A stretch of DNA of 64,000 bases from Deltaproteobacteria bacterium (GCA_029261795.1 JAJDAP010000076.1:1-64000); one strand, 5' to 3'. Numbered from the stretch's first letter, positions 34,941-44,231 are shown. Notes: generated from the sequence alone by a model not told the origin. Translations and numbers: made by a program.

Positions 34941-35645
34941 TCAGGAGGCCGCGGCCGGCGCACCCTCGGACCAGACCGGCTCGTAGACCGGTGGTGCGCC
35001 CAGCGCGAGTTCCGCGCGGACCTTGTCGAGCGCCATGGGCAGGAGTCGCTCCCAGTCTGCGGCGTCGAGCCACTGCGCTTCCTTGCCGCGGCGCCAGGCC
35101 TTGCGAATCATCTTGCGCGACTCGGGGCCGCCACTCCAGAACACCTGGGCAACGATCAAGGCGATGCCGTGATGCCAGGCCTGGGCCGTGCCGAACGAGA
35201 GCACGGAGACTTCGCCCATCAGGTCGCGGCCCCAGCCGGTCGTCACGTGCTGGAGATCGTGGCAATCGCGCAGGCGATCATAGAAGCGGCGTCGATCCTC
35301 ATCGATGGCTTCGCGCTCGACGGTCTCGCTGGCCTCGACGAGGCCGTCGGCCGAGATCTGCTCACGCGCCGTGAACTCTGCGTAGGCCCTGCCGAGACTT
35401 CCCTGCGGCAGCGACTCGAGATAGGCCCGATCCCGCAGCGTCTCCAACAGATCCCGCTTCTCCGCGATGACCTTCCGGCCCGTCTCGGTCTTCACGAAGC
35501 GCGCGTACTGGCGCTCGCCGGACTTGCCTGTGAGCGCGCGGATGATGACGAAGACCTCGTCGGTCTTGTCCGGATCCTGGCGCAGCCGCTGAAGCGCTTG
35601 CCAGGCTTCGCGGAACCGCAGGCGAGTCTCATTCTTCTGGGTCAT
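34941..35645 (-). CDS. Coq4 family protein
   Basis: 234 residues. The conserved motif H-D-L-x-H in DCHDLQHVTTGWGRDLMGE matches Coq4, a metal-binding protein that helps assemble or oxidise ubiquinone intermediates. Other family features: GRAYAEFTAREQISADGL, LSFGTAQAWHHGIALI and a C-terminal basic stretch with W. The product is slightly smaller than the eukaryotic protein, as usual in bacteria. Faces the TetR gene across a promoter region with a strong palindrome, so it may be repressed by that regulator. Confidence 0.8.
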   Translation of the reverse strand: MTQKNETRLRFREAWQALQRLRQDPDKTDEVFVIIRALTGKSGERQYARFVKTETGRKVIAEKRDLLETLRDRAYLESLPQGSLGRAYAEFTAREQISADGLVEASETVEREAIDEDRRRFYDRLRDCHDLQHVTTGWGRDLMGEVSVLSFGTAQAWHHGIALIVAQVFWSGGPESRKMIRKAWRRGKEAQWLDAADWERLLPMALDKVRAELALGAPPVYEPVWSEGAPAAAS

Positions 35646-35725
35646 GGTGTGCTCCCGGGCGCGGGATCGTGCGGTGATCGGACGGATCCTCTAGAAGGCT
35701 GCCGGCAGAAGTGTCCGTCAAGAAC

Positions 35726-35747
35726 TTACTTACAATAGAGTAAGTAA
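35726..35747. promoter_or_regulatory. TetR-type operator between coq4 and tetR
   Basis: A perfect inverted repeat with 8-base arms TTACTTAC and GTAAGTAA, spaced by 6 bases (AATAGA). It lies 20 bases before the tetR ATG, in the divergent intergenic region. Its shape and position are typical of a TetR autorepression site that may also cover the coq4 promoter. The A+T content is conspicuous against the local background. Confidence 0.7.
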
Positions 35748-35767
35748 CGGCCGATAGGCAACCCGAC

Positions 35768-36391
35768 ATGAGCAAGAAAGAGCCCACCGCCCGAAAACGC
35801 CTGCCCGCCGCCAAGGCCCAGGAGCGAATCCTCGAAGCGGCCCAGAAGCGCCTGGCCGAGGATGGGCCGGACGGGCTGCGGCTCCAGGATGTCGCGGCGG
35901 ATCTGGGGATCTCGCACCCGGCCATCCTCCACCATTTCGGCAGCCGCGACGGGCTGATCACGGCGCTGGAACGACGCGCCATGCGCGCCCTGCAAGACGA
36001 TCTGCTCTCTGCCTCGGCGCCCAGCGGACCGAGCGGCCACGCGCTGGGCGCCCTCGACCGCGTGGCTCGAACGCTGGGAGACGAGGGCCACGCTCGGGTC
36101 CTCGCCTGGTGGGTGCTGCACCGGAGCGGCAGCCGCGAAGAAGCGCTCGATTGGAGCATGCTGCGCGATCTGGCCGACGGCATCCACGCGCGCCAGGCCG
36201 AGAATGCGCAAGCCGAAGGCAAGCCCGAACCCGACCCGAAGGAGACGGTCTTCGTGGTCCGGTTGGCCGCTGCGGCGCTGTTCGGAGAAGCACTGCTCGG
36301 TGATATCCTGAGCCGCAGCGCTGGCCTCGATGACCCCGCGGAGGCCTCGCGAGAATTCAGGCGCTGGCTCGCGGAGCTGCTCGACCGCTAG
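35768..36391 (+). CDS. TetR/AcrR family transcriptional regulator
   Basis: 207 residues. N-terminal helix-turn-helix (about 15-65): AQERILEAAQKRLAEDG, RLQDVAADLGISHPAILHHF with the usual recognition helix. The C-terminal ligand domain is helical and divergent, so the ligand is unknown. Likely autoregulates through the palindrome just upstream, and may control coq4 and the downstream amidohydrolase/VOC genes in the same direction. Confidence 0.88.
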   Translation: MSKKEPTARKRLPAAKAQERILEAAQKRLAEDGPDGLRLQDVAADLGISHPAILHHFGSRDGLITALERRAMRALQDDLLSASAPSGPSGHALGALDRVARTLGDEGHARVLAWWVLHRSGSREEALDWSMLRDLADGIHARQAENAQAEGKPEPDPKETVFVVRLAAAALFGEALLGDILSRSAGLDDPAEASREFRRWLAELLDR

Positions 36392-36458
36392 CCCCTCGGT
36401 TACCGTCGGGACTGGCTGACGAATCCCAGCAGAATCCTTCAGGCTTCAGGAGAACTCC

Positions 36459-37652
36459 GTGAACCAACTTCCCTACCTGCTCTTCGATGGCGACAACCAC
36501 TACTACGAGGCCGAGGACGCCTTTACCCGCCACATCGACCCGAAGATGAAGAAGCGCTGCATGCAGTGGGCCGAAGTGAACGGACGGCGAAGCCTGCTGG
36601 TAGGTGGAAAGGTCAACCGCTTCATCCCCAACCCGACCTTCGACCCGGTCGCGCGACCGGGCTGCCTAGATGACTACTACCAGGGCAAGAATGGCGCCGG
36701 GCTCAGCATCCGCGACGCCTTCGGAGAGCTCGAACCGATCCACCTCGAGTACCGCGACCGCGACGCGCGGCTCGCCGTCATGGACCAACAACGGGTGCAG
36801 GGTGCGTTCTTCTTCCCGACCTTGGGCGTCGGCATGGAGGAGGCCTTGATCCACGATCCCGAGGCCGTCATCGCCTCGTTCCGCGCATTCAACCGCTGGA
36901 TCGAAGAAGACTGGGGGTTCGCCTATCAAGATCGGATCTTCGCCGCGCCCTACCTGAACCTGCTCGACCTCGACAACGCGGTCTCAGAACTCGAGTGGGC
37001 GCTCGAGCGCGAAGCGCGCTTGATCGTGATGCGCTCGGCGCCGGTGCGCTCGAATGGCATCAGCCGCTCGCTTGCGGATCCCTACTACGATCCCTTCTGG
37101 GCCCGCATCAACGAAGCCGGCATCACCGTGGCGTTCCACGGAGGTGACGCCGGCTACGGCCGCTACCTCGACGACTGGGGCGAAGGCGGCAGCGTCGAAT
37201 CGTTCAAGAGTTCCGGCTTCAAGAGCGTGGTCGGCGGAAGCCGAGCGCCCTTCGACACCTTCGCGGCACTCGTCTGCCACGGGCTCTTCCACCGTCATCC
37301 GAACCTGCGGGTCGTCTCGATCGAGATGGGCGCCCTGTGGGTGCCTTGGTTGATCCAGAGCTTCAACCGCGCCTATGGCATCAGCCCGAAGGATTTCGTC
37401 GAGGACCCCGTCGAGACCTTCAAGCGGCACGTCTGGTTGAACCCCTTCCACGAGGACGACGTGAAGGGGCTGGCCGATCTGGTCGGCGCCGACAACCTGA
37501 TCATGGGCTCCGACTGGCCCCACGCCGAGGGAATGAAGACGCCGATCGACTACCTGCGCGAGCTGCAGGAACTCGAAACCGACGAGATCCAGACGATCAT
37601 GCGCGACAACGGCATCTTCCTGACCACGCCGCGTCCAAAGAGTGCCGGCTAG
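36459..37652 (+). CDS. Amidohydrolase family protein (Amidohydro_2)
   Basis: 397 residues, GTG start with AGGAGA upstream. The metal site of the ACMSD-like superfamily is seen as DGDNHYYEAEDAFTRH at the N-terminus, AFHGGDAGYGRY, HRHPNLRVVSIEMGALWV and the late NLIMGSDWPHAEG with the metal Asp. The first metal motif is D-x-D/N-H rather than D-x-H, a variant common in proteins annotated as 2-pyrone-like amidohydrolases. Enzymes of this group decarboxylate or hydrolyse ring acids. Substrate unknown. Followed by a VOC gene after 8 bases, an operon. Confidence 0.82.
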   Translation: MNQLPYLLFDGDNHYYEAEDAFTRHIDPKMKKRCMQWAEVNGRRSLLVGGKVNRFIPNPTFDPVARPGCLDDYYQGKNGAGLSIRDAFGELEPIHLEYRDRDARLAVMDQQRVQGAFFFPTLGVGMEEALIHDPEAVIASFRAFNRWIEEDWGFAYQDRIFAAPYLNLLDLDNAVSELEWALEREARLIVMRSAPVRSNGISRSLADPYYDPFWARINEAGITVAFHGGDAGYGRYLDDWGEGGSVESFKSSGFKSVVGGSRAPFDTFAALVCHGLFHRHPNLRVVSIEMGALWVPWLIQSFNRAYGISPKDFVEDPVETFKRHVWLNPFHEDDVKGLADLVGADNLIMGSDWPHAEGMKTPIDYLRELQELETDEIQTIMRDNGIFLTTPRPKSAG

Positions 37653-37660
37653 GAGACACC

Positions 37661-38065
37661 ATGGCCCATCTGTTCCGCGTCCTCGTTCCCGTGACGGATA
37701 TCGAGAAGGCACAGGCCTTCTACGCGGAGGTCCTGGAACAGCCGGGCCAACGGGTCTCGCCGGGCAGGCACTATTTCGATTGCGAAGGCACGATCCTGGC
37801 GTGCTTCGACCCGGTTGCCGATCAAGACGGTCGACCCGCCTCGCCCAACCCGGAGGATCTGTACCTCGCGGTCGCAGATCTCGAAGCCAGCTACGCCGCT
37901 TGCCAGCGTGCCGGGGCGGCGTTCCGCATGGTCAACCCACCGATGGTGGGCCCAATGGGCGAGATCGCCAAGAGGCCCTGGGGCGAGACCTCCTTCTACG
38001 TGAACGATCCCTTCGGCAACCCGCTCTGCTTCGTTTCCGCGGACACGGTCTTCACCGGCGCCTAA
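37661..38065 (+). CDS. VOC family protein (glyoxalase-like)
   Basis: 134 residues. Two beta-alpha-beta-beta-beta modules: HLFRVLVPVTDIEKAQAFYAEVL and then DLYLAVADLEASYAACQRAG, WGETSFYVNDPFGNPLCFVS. A short stand-alone dioxygenase/isomerase fold. AGGAGAC lies 4 bases before ATG. The enzyme is likely a partner of the amidohydrolase upstream. The end overlaps the stop of the convergent phosphotransferase by 4 bases. Confidence 0.8.
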   Translation: MAHLFRVLVPVTDIEKAQAFYAEVLEQPGQRVSPGRHYFDCEGTILACFDPVADQDGRPASPNPEDLYLAVADLEASYAACQRAGAAFRMVNPPMVGPMGEIAKRPWGETSFYVNDPFGNPLCFVSADTVFTGA

Positions 38066-39117
38066 AAAAAGCTGCCAGCCAGCTCGTCCGCAAGTTGCAG
38101 ATAGGCATCCACACGACCTGCGATCGCATCGAGGGAGCCGATACCGCCGCCGCCGGAGGAACCCTGGCGCGCGCGGGCCAGAACGCCCTCGACGATGCAG
38201 GCCTGCTTCCACCAGCTGAAGGCCATGTAGTAATCGTACGCATCGAGGGAACGGCCCGAACGCCGGGCATAACGTTCGGCGACCACACTTCGGCGCGCGA
38301 AACCGAGAGCCAGCGTCGGCGGATCCGACAGCGCCGAGATCGGATCTCCCGGATCCGCCCAGTAGAGGAGCGACCAACAGAAGTCCGCCACGGGGTCGCC
38401 GAGCGTGCAGAGTTCCCAGTCGAGGACAGCGCCCAGCGTCATGTCCTCGGCGAGTACGACGTTGTCGAAGCGGTAGTCGCCGTGGGCGATCCGGCCGGCG
38501 TCGACTTCCTTCGGAACGTGGCGTGCCAGCCGCTCGTGCAACTCGAAGAGCAGCGGCACCTCGCGGGTTTCGGCCGCCTCGACCTGCCTGCGCCAACGCG
38601 CGAGCTGACGTTCGACGTAGTCGGTTCGGGTGCGCGCGAGGTCGCCCAGGCCAACCGCGTCCACGTCGATCGCGTGCAGGGCCACCTGGCCATCGATCAA
38701 GGCGTCGGTCGCCTCGTCGCATTGGGCGGGGCTCCAGCTTGCCGCTTCCGCCGGCGTTCGAAGAATCGTGCCGGCGGCAAAGCCCATCACGTAGAACGGT
38801 GCGCCGAGCACCGCTTCGTCGGTGCAGAAGGCAAGGGGCGCCGGGACCGGGACGCCCTGCTCCGTACCACCCAGGGCCGCGATGATCTTCCACTCACGGG
38901 CGACGTCATGGGCGTTTCCGACCCTGGGACCCAGCGGAGGGCGCCGCAGGACCCGGGCCTGGCCCGCGCCATCGACGAAGCGATAGGTCAGGCACGAGCC
39001 GCCAGCCGTGACCAGTTCGAATGCGAAGGGCGCCAGAGCCTCCGGAACATTCGCCACCAGCCACGCGGACAAGGGCGCGATTTCGATTCCTCGCGGCACG
39101 GCTTCGGTCTCGGCCAT
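38062..39117 (-). CDS. Phosphotransferase family protein (APH/ACAD10-like)
   Basis: 351 residues. Kinase-like fold of the aminoglycoside phosphotransferase group: VLRRPPLGP with the ATP-site lysine position, HDVAREWKIIAAL, the catalytic loop IAHGDYRFDNVVL and the Mg site LDWELCTLGDPVADFCW. In this taxon such proteins often stand beside acyl-CoA dehydrogenases and phosphorylate hydroxyacyl-CoA substrates. Start at MAETEAV with GGAGG upstream. Convergent with the VOC gene. Confidence 0.85.
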   Translation of the reverse strand: MAETEAVPRGIEIAPLSAWLVANVPEALAPFAFELVTAGGSCLTYRFVDGAGQARVLRRPPLGPRVGNAHDVAREWKIIAALGGTEQGVPVPAPLAFCTDEAVLGAPFYVMGFAAGTILRTPAEAASWSPAQCDEATDALIDGQVALHAIDVDAVGLGDLARTRTDYVERQLARWRRQVEAAETREVPLLFELHERLARHVPKEVDAGRIAHGDYRFDNVVLAEDMTLGAVLDWELCTLGDPVADFCWSLLYWADPGDPISALSDPPTLALGFARRSVVAERYARRSGRSLDAYDYYMAFSWWKQACIVEGVLARARQGSSGGGGIGSLDAIAGRVDAYLQLADELAGSFF

Positions 39118-39184
39118 GGCTCCTCCTCGATGGTCGAGGCTAGCTGCTGCTGGTGCAGGCGGACGAAGATGGCAACATGGAAGC

Positions 39185-40486
39185 ATGAGCTGGTTCACGA
39201 AACTCGATCAAGCTGCTTTCGCCGCCGAAATGGTCGGACGAATCGCCTTCGAAAAGCTCCAGACCGGCATCGTCTTCAACCCCCAGGCCAAGCAGCTCCG
39301 CGATGACCCGCACCCGTTCTACCGGAAGCTGCGGGAACGGGATCCGGTGCATCGCTCGGGCATCGTCGATGGCCTCGTGCTGACCCGCTACGACGACGCG
39401 CTCCAGGTGCTCTCGGATCGAGCCTTCTCGGCCGAAGATCGCAGCTGGCGCCGTTGGTCGCGCTTTGCCCGGATCATGGCCGGGCGCGGTGTCCCGGACC
39501 CCTACGAACGCGATCCCTCGATGCTGCGCCTCGATCCGCCCCGCCACACGCGGCTCCGCAGCCTGGTCAGCAAGGCCTTCACGCCGCGTGCCATCGACCG
39601 ACTGCGACCGCGGGTCGAGGCCCTCGCCGAGGAGTTGCTCGATCGACTGCCGGCGACCGGAACCATCGATCTGGTCGACGCGCTCGCGGTGCCGCTCCCG
39701 GTCATCGTGATCGCCGAACTATTGGGCGTTCCCAGCGAGGACCAGGATCGCTTTCGGGCCTGGTCCGAACACGTCGCCATGAGCCTGGGCGATGGCAGTG
39801 CTGCGACCCTCCGCAACAGCCAGAAGGCGACGGCTGAGCTTTCGACCTACCTCGGAACGATCGCTGACCAGCGACGGGCAGAGCCCCGTGACGACCTGAT
39901 CTCGGATCTGGTCGCGGTCGAGGAAGAAGGCGATCGACTCAGCGAGGGCGAGATGCTCGGCGTCTGCGTCTTGCTCCTGGTCGCCGGGAACGAGACGACC
40001 ACCAAGCTGATCGGAAACGGGGTCGTCGCCATGCTCCGGCATCGCGAACAGCTCGAAATCCTGCAGAGCGAACCGAAGCGGATCGAGGCCGCCGTCGAGG
40101 AGACCCTGCGCTACGACGGCACGGTGCAGTACACCTCGCGCTTCGCGACCGAGGACACGGAGATCGGGGGCTTCCAACTAGCAGCAGGACGCCAGGCCAT
40201 CGTCGTGCTCGCGGCCGCCAACCGGGACCCGGATCGCTTCCCGGACCCGGACCGCTTCGACGTGAGCCGGGATGACATCCGCCATCTCGCCTTCAGCCAC
40301 GGCACACACTTCTGCCTGGGTGCGCGTCTGGCTCGCCTCGAAACCGAGGCTGCCTTCAAGGCGTTGATCGAGCGCTACCCGCAGCTCGATTTCGCCGACG
40401 CGCCGGTTCGATGGAGTCCCAACACGATCCTGCGCGGGCCCGAGGCGTTGCCGCTCGCGCTCGCCGGAAGGCACGCGATCGATTAG
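39185..40486 (+). CDS. Cytochrome P450
   Basis: 433 residues, no membrane anchor. I-helix oxygen groove LLLVAGNETTTKLIG, K-helix E-x-x-R in VEETLRYDGTVQYTSRF, and heme-binding F-x-x-G-x-x-x-C in FSHGTHFCLGARLARLE. The soluble bacterial form with no fused reductase needs ferredoxin or flavodoxin partners, none of which is adjacent. The I-helix has the acid-Thr pair (E-T). Start taken at MSWFTKLD; the ribosome-binding site is weak. Divergent from the phosphotransferase. Confidence 0.92.
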   Translation: MSWFTKLDQAAFAAEMVGRIAFEKLQTGIVFNPQAKQLRDDPHPFYRKLRERDPVHRSGIVDGLVLTRYDDALQVLSDRAFSAEDRSWRRWSRFARIMAGRGVPDPYERDPSMLRLDPPRHTRLRSLVSKAFTPRAIDRLRPRVEALAEELLDRLPATGTIDLVDALAVPLPVIVIAELLGVPSEDQDRFRAWSEHVAMSLGDGSAATLRNSQKATAELSTYLGTIADQRRAEPRDDLISDLVAVEEEGDRLSEGEMLGVCVLLLVAGNETTTKLIGNGVVAMLRHREQLEILQSEPKRIEAAVEETLRYDGTVQYTSRFATEDTEIGGFQLAAGRQAIVVLAAANRDPDRFPDPDRFDVSRDDIRHLAFSHGTHFCLGARLARLETEAAFKALIERYPQLDFADAPVRWSPNTILRGPEALPLALAGRHAID

Positions 40487-40535
40487 GTTCCGCTGCCGAA
40501 ATCGGCAGGCGCACTGCTTGCGCCCTACCACCGGA

Positions 40536-42029
40536 ATGAGCGAGCCCATGTCCGCGAACGAGCGCGAGAGCCGACAAGCCAAAGCCGAGGAACTGCGGGC
40601 CCGGGGACTCAACCCCTACCACGATCGCTTCGCGACGACGCACGGCCTGGCCGCCGCCGGCGCGCTCGATGACGATGTCGCCGTCGAGGTCGCGGGGCGG
40701 GTGCTGGCCATGCGGAAGTTCGGCAAGTTGATCTTCGCCACCTTGAAGGATCGCAGCGGCACGCTGCAGGTGAGTTTCGAACGGGATCAGCTCGAACCGG
40801 AGGTCTTCGAGATCCCGAAGAAACTGATCGACATCGGCGACTTCATCGGCGTCGGCGGCGTGATGTGGACGACCAAGAAGGAAGAGAAGACGGTGCGCTC
40901 GGCGAGCATCACACCGCTCTCGAAGGCCGCGCGTCCGCTGCCTGAGAAATGGCACGGCCTCCAGGACCGTGAAGCCTGCTACCGCCAGCGTTACCTCGAC
41001 CTCGTCAGCAACGACGAGACCCTGGAACGCTTCGTGTTGCGTTCGGAAGTAACGAGCTTCATCCGCCGCTTCCTGGACGAGCGCGCGTTCCTCGAAGTGG
41101 AGACGCCGATCCTGCAGGGTGCGACTTCGGGCGCTGCAGCGCGCCCCTTCAGCACCCACCACAACGCGCTCGATCGGGATTTCTTCCTGCGGATCTCACC
41201 CGAGACCTACCTGAAACGCCTCATCGTGGGCGGGCTCGACCGGGTCTACGAGATCGGCAAGTGCTTCCGCAACGAAGGCATCGACGCGTCGCACCTCCAA
41301 GAGTTCACGATGCTCGAGTGGTACGCGACCTACTTCAACTACCGCGACAACATGATCCTGATTCGCGAGCTGATCCAAGCCGTGCTGGAAGAGTTCAAGG
41401 GCGGCACCAAGGTCCGCTACGAAGATCAGGAGCTCGACTTCGGCGGCGAGTGGCCCGAGGTGGACTACTTCGACGCGGTCAACGAGCGCACGGGAATCGA
41501 CCTGGGCCGGGTCGAGAGCCATGACGAACTCGCGCGCCGGGTCGGCGAGAAGTACCCGGGCTTCGATCTCTCGCAGTACCCGTCCTACCCGGCTCTGGTC
41601 GACGGGCTCTACAAGAAGATGGTGCGGCCCGAACTGGTGCAACCGACCTTCCTCGTGCACCACCCGACCGAACTCGTCCCCCTGGCGCGACGCAGCGACG
41701 AGAATCCGCGCGTCCTCGACATGTTCCAGGTCGTGGTGAACACCTGGGAAATCGTGAAGGCCTATTCGGAACTCATCGACCCGGTCGACCAGCGCAACCG
41801 GATGATGGAACAGCAGGACTACCGCGATCAGGGCGACGACGAAACGATGATGCTGGAGGAGGACTACATCCTCTGCATGGAGCACGGCATGCCACCGAAT
41901 TCCGGGCTGGGCCTCGGGATCGATCGTTTCGTCGCGCTGCTCAGCAACGTGGAATCGCTGCGGGACGTCGTGTACTTCCCGACCCTGCGCGAGGCGGCGC
42001 CAATCGCGGCCGCCGAGGACGACGACTAG
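40536..42029 (+). CDS. lysS: Lysyl-tRNA synthetase (class II)
   Basis: 497 residues. OB-fold anticodon domain (about 50-160; VAGRVLAMRKFGKLIFATLKD), motif 2 with KCFRNEGIDASHLQEFTMLEWY, and motif 3 GLGLGIDRFVALLSN near the end. Length is normal. A start a few codons earlier (TTG at 40518) or later (ATG at 40548) is possible; ATG 40536 is intermediate and fits the family N-terminus. It stands alone among catabolic genes. Confidence 0.93.
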   Translation: MSEPMSANERESRQAKAEELRARGLNPYHDRFATTHGLAAAGALDDDVAVEVAGRVLAMRKFGKLIFATLKDRSGTLQVSFERDQLEPEVFEIPKKLIDIGDFIGVGGVMWTTKKEEKTVRSASITPLSKAARPLPEKWHGLQDREACYRQRYLDLVSNDETLERFVLRSEVTSFIRRFLDERAFLEVETPILQGATSGAAARPFSTHHNALDRDFFLRISPETYLKRLIVGGLDRVYEIGKCFRNEGIDASHLQEFTMLEWYATYFNYRDNMILIRELIQAVLEEFKGGTKVRYEDQELDFGGEWPEVDYFDAVNERTGIDLGRVESHDELARRVGEKYPGFDLSQYPSYPALVDGLYKKMVRPELVQPTFLVHHPTELVPLARRSDENPRVLDMFQVVVNTWEIVKAYSELIDPVDQRNRMMEQQDYRDQGDDETMMLEEDYILCMEHGMPPNSGLGLGIDRFVALLSNVESLRDVVYFPTLREAAPIAAAEDDD

Positions 42030-42047
42030 AACGCTCGAGGAGTTTCG

Positions 42048-42641
42048 ATGCGGTTCGAGAAGTGGGGCATCGCGATCTGGCTCGCCGCTGCGCAGCTCCT
42101 CGTGAGTACGGTCCTGATCGGGAGCCTCGGCGTGAGCGGCGAGACGGTGGGTCTCTGGGTCCGTGTGACAGCCTGGATGTCCGCCACGCTCTTTCTCTCG
42201 GCCTTCGCGGCGCGACCACTGCGCCAGTTCTGGAAGTCGGACGGCAGCCGCTGGCTGCTCAGGAATCGACGTTATGTCGGCGTTTCCGGCGCCTTCGCGC
42301 ACTTGATCCACGGCATCGGCATCGTCTGGCTCCTAAACGTGTTCTCGGAAGGGCCGCCGACCGAGGCGATCACCCTGATCGGGGGCGGTCTCGGCTTCGT
42401 GTTCTACTTCGCGATGGCCCTCACCTCGAGCGATGCCGCCGTTGCGAGAATGGGGCCTGCCAACTGGAAACGACTGCACAGTGTCGGCGGCTACTACGTC
42501 TGGGCGATCTTCGCCTTCACGTTCGTGAGTGGCGCCAGCGCCGGGAACGTGATCTCGATCCTGTTCCTGATCGACTGCTTCGCAGTGTTGGCGCTTCGCC
42601 TTGCCGCGCGTTCCGCGAAGCGAGCGCCGGCCGCCGCCTAA
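42048..42641 (+). CDS. Ferric-reductase-like transmembrane protein
   Basis: 197 residues with six predicted membrane helices. Heme-ligand histidines of the ferric reductase/YedZ (MsrQ) fold are present in AHLIHGIGIVWLL and WKRLHSVGGYYVWAIFAFTF. No flavin or NADPH domain. Such proteins pass electrons across the membrane as b-type cytochromes. The gene starts 18 bases after lysS; its end overlaps the convergent luciferase-like gene by 4 bases. No msrP partner is near. Confidence 0.8.
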   Translation: MRFEKWGIAIWLAAAQLLVSTVLIGSLGVSGETVGLWVRVTAWMSATLFLSAFAARPLRQFWKSDGSRWLLRNRRYVGVSGAFAHLIHGIGIVWLLNVFSEGPPTEAITLIGGGLGFVFYFAMALTSSDAAVARMGPANWKRLHSVGGYYVWAIFAFTFVSGASAGNVISILFLIDCFAVLALRLAARSAKRAPAAA

Positions 42642-43756
42642 CGCCGGAAGTGCGGGATGACGTGCTTCCCGATGCGGTCGATGCTCTCGAGGATCGCCGC
42701 ATGGGGCACGGTCCCCATCTGCATGATGAACATGATCTCGTCGGCGCCTGCCTCGACGAGCCGCTCGACGTAGGCGATGGCATCGGCCGTGGTGCCATAG
42801 GCGTGGTTCGGGTTGTAGAGGCCGGTGGCCTCGCTGCCGGCTTCGATCCGTTCTTCGTGGAGGTAGGCCACGATCGCCTCGCCGGCGGCGCGCAGGGCTT
42901 CGGCGTCGTCTTCACCGTCGGCGATCTCCTGCGGCGGCGGCGCGCCGGGGTTGTACCAATGGCTGATCGACTCGGTGAAGAAACGCTGGCCGCGGTATCC
43001 GATCTTGCGCGCGGCGTCGCCGTCATCGAGCACGATCGCCGGACATAACGCCGAGAGATGCTCCACGGGGAAGTCGGGAATCTGGCTCTCGGCCGTTCGC
43101 CGAGCGACCGCGGCGCGGTAGACCTTGTTCTTCTGCGCCACGTCGTCGGGCCCGCCGAAGCCGAGGCACAGGGCGCCGAGCCCCCACTCGCCGGCCTGGT
43201 TCAAGGTCTCTTCGCGCGTGCACGCCATGAACATGGGAGGATGTGGATCCTGCAGCGGCTTGGGCAGGATCGGGCGCGGCGGAATCTCCATCATCTCCGT
43301 GTGGATCTCGAACTCGTCCGCGCTCCACATCTTCGGAATCATGCGAGCACTCGCTTCGAGCTGCGGCGCCACATCACCGACGTCGGTCTGGAAGGCGCCG
43401 GTTTCCTGCTGGGTGCCACCCTTGCCGATGCCGAAGTCGACACGGCCTTCGGACAGTACGTCGAGCATCGCGACGCGCTCGGCCACCTTCACCGGATGGT
43501 TCATCTTGAAGGGCAGGCACACGACGCCGTGGCCGATCCGGATCCGCTCGGTCTGGCCGGCGACGTATGCGAGGAACGTCTCCGGCGCGCTCATGTGCGC
43601 ATACCATTTGAGGCAGTGGTGCTCGACGGCCCAGACGCGGTCGAACCCCGCGTGCTCGGCGGCGACCGCCTGCTGCGCGCATTCGCGGAGCACGCGGGTC
43701 TCGGCAGCACGGGAGGGGTCGGCCGTCTGGGCTTCGAGGATGATCGAGAACTGCAT
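42638..43756 (-). CDS. LLM-class flavin/F420-dependent oxidoreductase
   Basis: 372 residues, bacterial luciferase-like barrel: AEHAGFDRVWAVEHHCLKWYAHMS, GVVCLPFKMNHPVKVAERV, LDVLSEGRVDFGIGKGG (family hallmark), and YVERLVEAGADEIMFIMQMG at the end. Start at MQFSIILEAQ; the longer frame is not protein-like. FMN or F420 is expected; substrate unknown. Longer than the luciferase-like protein at 32 kb and from a different subgroup. Confidence 0.87.
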   Translation of the reverse strand: MQFSIILEAQTADPSRAAETRVLRECAQQAVAAEHAGFDRVWAVEHHCLKWYAHMSAPETFLAYVAGQTERIRIGHGVVCLPFKMNHPVKVAERVAMLDVLSEGRVDFGIGKGGTQQETGAFQTDVGDVAPQLEASARMIPKMWSADEFEIHTEMMEIPPRPILPKPLQDPHPPMFMACTREETLNQAGEWGLGALCLGFGGPDDVAQKNKVYRAAVARRTAESQIPDFPVEHLSALCPAIVLDDGDAARKIGYRGQRFFTESISHWYNPGAPPPQEIADGEDDAEALRAAGEAIVAYLHEERIEAGSEATGLYNPNHAYGTTADAIAYVERLVEAGADEIMFIMQMGTVPHAAILESIDRIGKHVIPHFRR

Positions 43757-43787
43757 GCTTCCGACGGTAGCGTGCCATTGGCGAACC

Positions 43788-44150
43788 TCAGCCGCTGGCG
43801 GAGTCGGAGAAGCGCTCCCAGACGGCCTGGCGCGAAACACCGATCGCCTCGCCGATGCGTTGCCACGAGACACCACGCTCGCGCAGCGTCGCCACGTGTT
43901 CGTGGAGAACCTCGGCGACCTTGGAGACCGCTTCGTCGGCAGGCCGTAGCGTGGCGAGCAACGCGTCGTCGCTCATCGCCTCGAACCCGGGGAATGGTGG
44001 AACGGGCTGGTCGTCCAGGATCTGGTTGCAGAGTTCTACGCAGGCATCGCAGATGTAGACGCCGGGGCCACCGATCAGCTTGGCCACGGTCTTCGAGTCC
44101 TTCCGGCAGAACGAGCAGTGCAGGAGCTTCTTGCTTCGGCGAAGAGGCAT
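43788..44150 (-). CDS. ClpX-type zinc finger plus HTH protein
   Basis: 120 residues. N-terminal C4 zinc finger of ClpX type, [34 protein letters not shown] with the CxxC..CxxC ligands, but no AAA+ domain. The C-terminal part (about 75-115) has [20 protein letters not shown] and [11 protein letters not shown], a compact helix-turn-helix. This small fusion is a known but functionally undefined bacterial family. It probably binds DNA itself, since two matching palindromic sites lie in its own promoter region. Confidence 0.82.
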   Translation of the reverse strand: MPLRRSKKLLHCSFCRKDSKTVAKLIGGPGVYICDACVELCNQILDDQPVPPFPGFEAMSDDALLATLRPADEAVSKVAEVLHEHVATLRERGVSWQRIGEAIGVSRQAVWERFSDSASG

Positions 44151-44170
44151 GAGGACCTCCTTTCTTCGCC

Positions 44171-44216
44171 GTCAAGGATTCCCTGACAGGTCGGATGTGT
44201 CAAGTATTCCCTGACA
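44171..44216. promoter_or_regulatory. Tandem operator-like repeats upstream of the ClpX-zinc-finger/HTH gene
   Basis: Two near-identical 18-base units (GTCAAGGATTCCCTGACA at 44171-44188; GTCAAGTATTCCCTGACA at 44199-44216) lie in direct order 28 bases apart. Each is itself an imperfect inverted repeat with TGTCA/TGACA ends. On the minus strand they precede an AGGAGG ribosome-binding site and ATG. The second unit contributes a TTGACA-like -35 element, so a repressor bound here would block transcription. Confidence 0.65.
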
Positions 44217-44231
44217 ACAGGCCCGGTCGCC

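Noticed and set aside
37642-39306. 554-codon plus-strand frame over the VOC and phosphotransferase genes.
   Set aside because: It crosses two real genes in other frames and has no recognisable motif.
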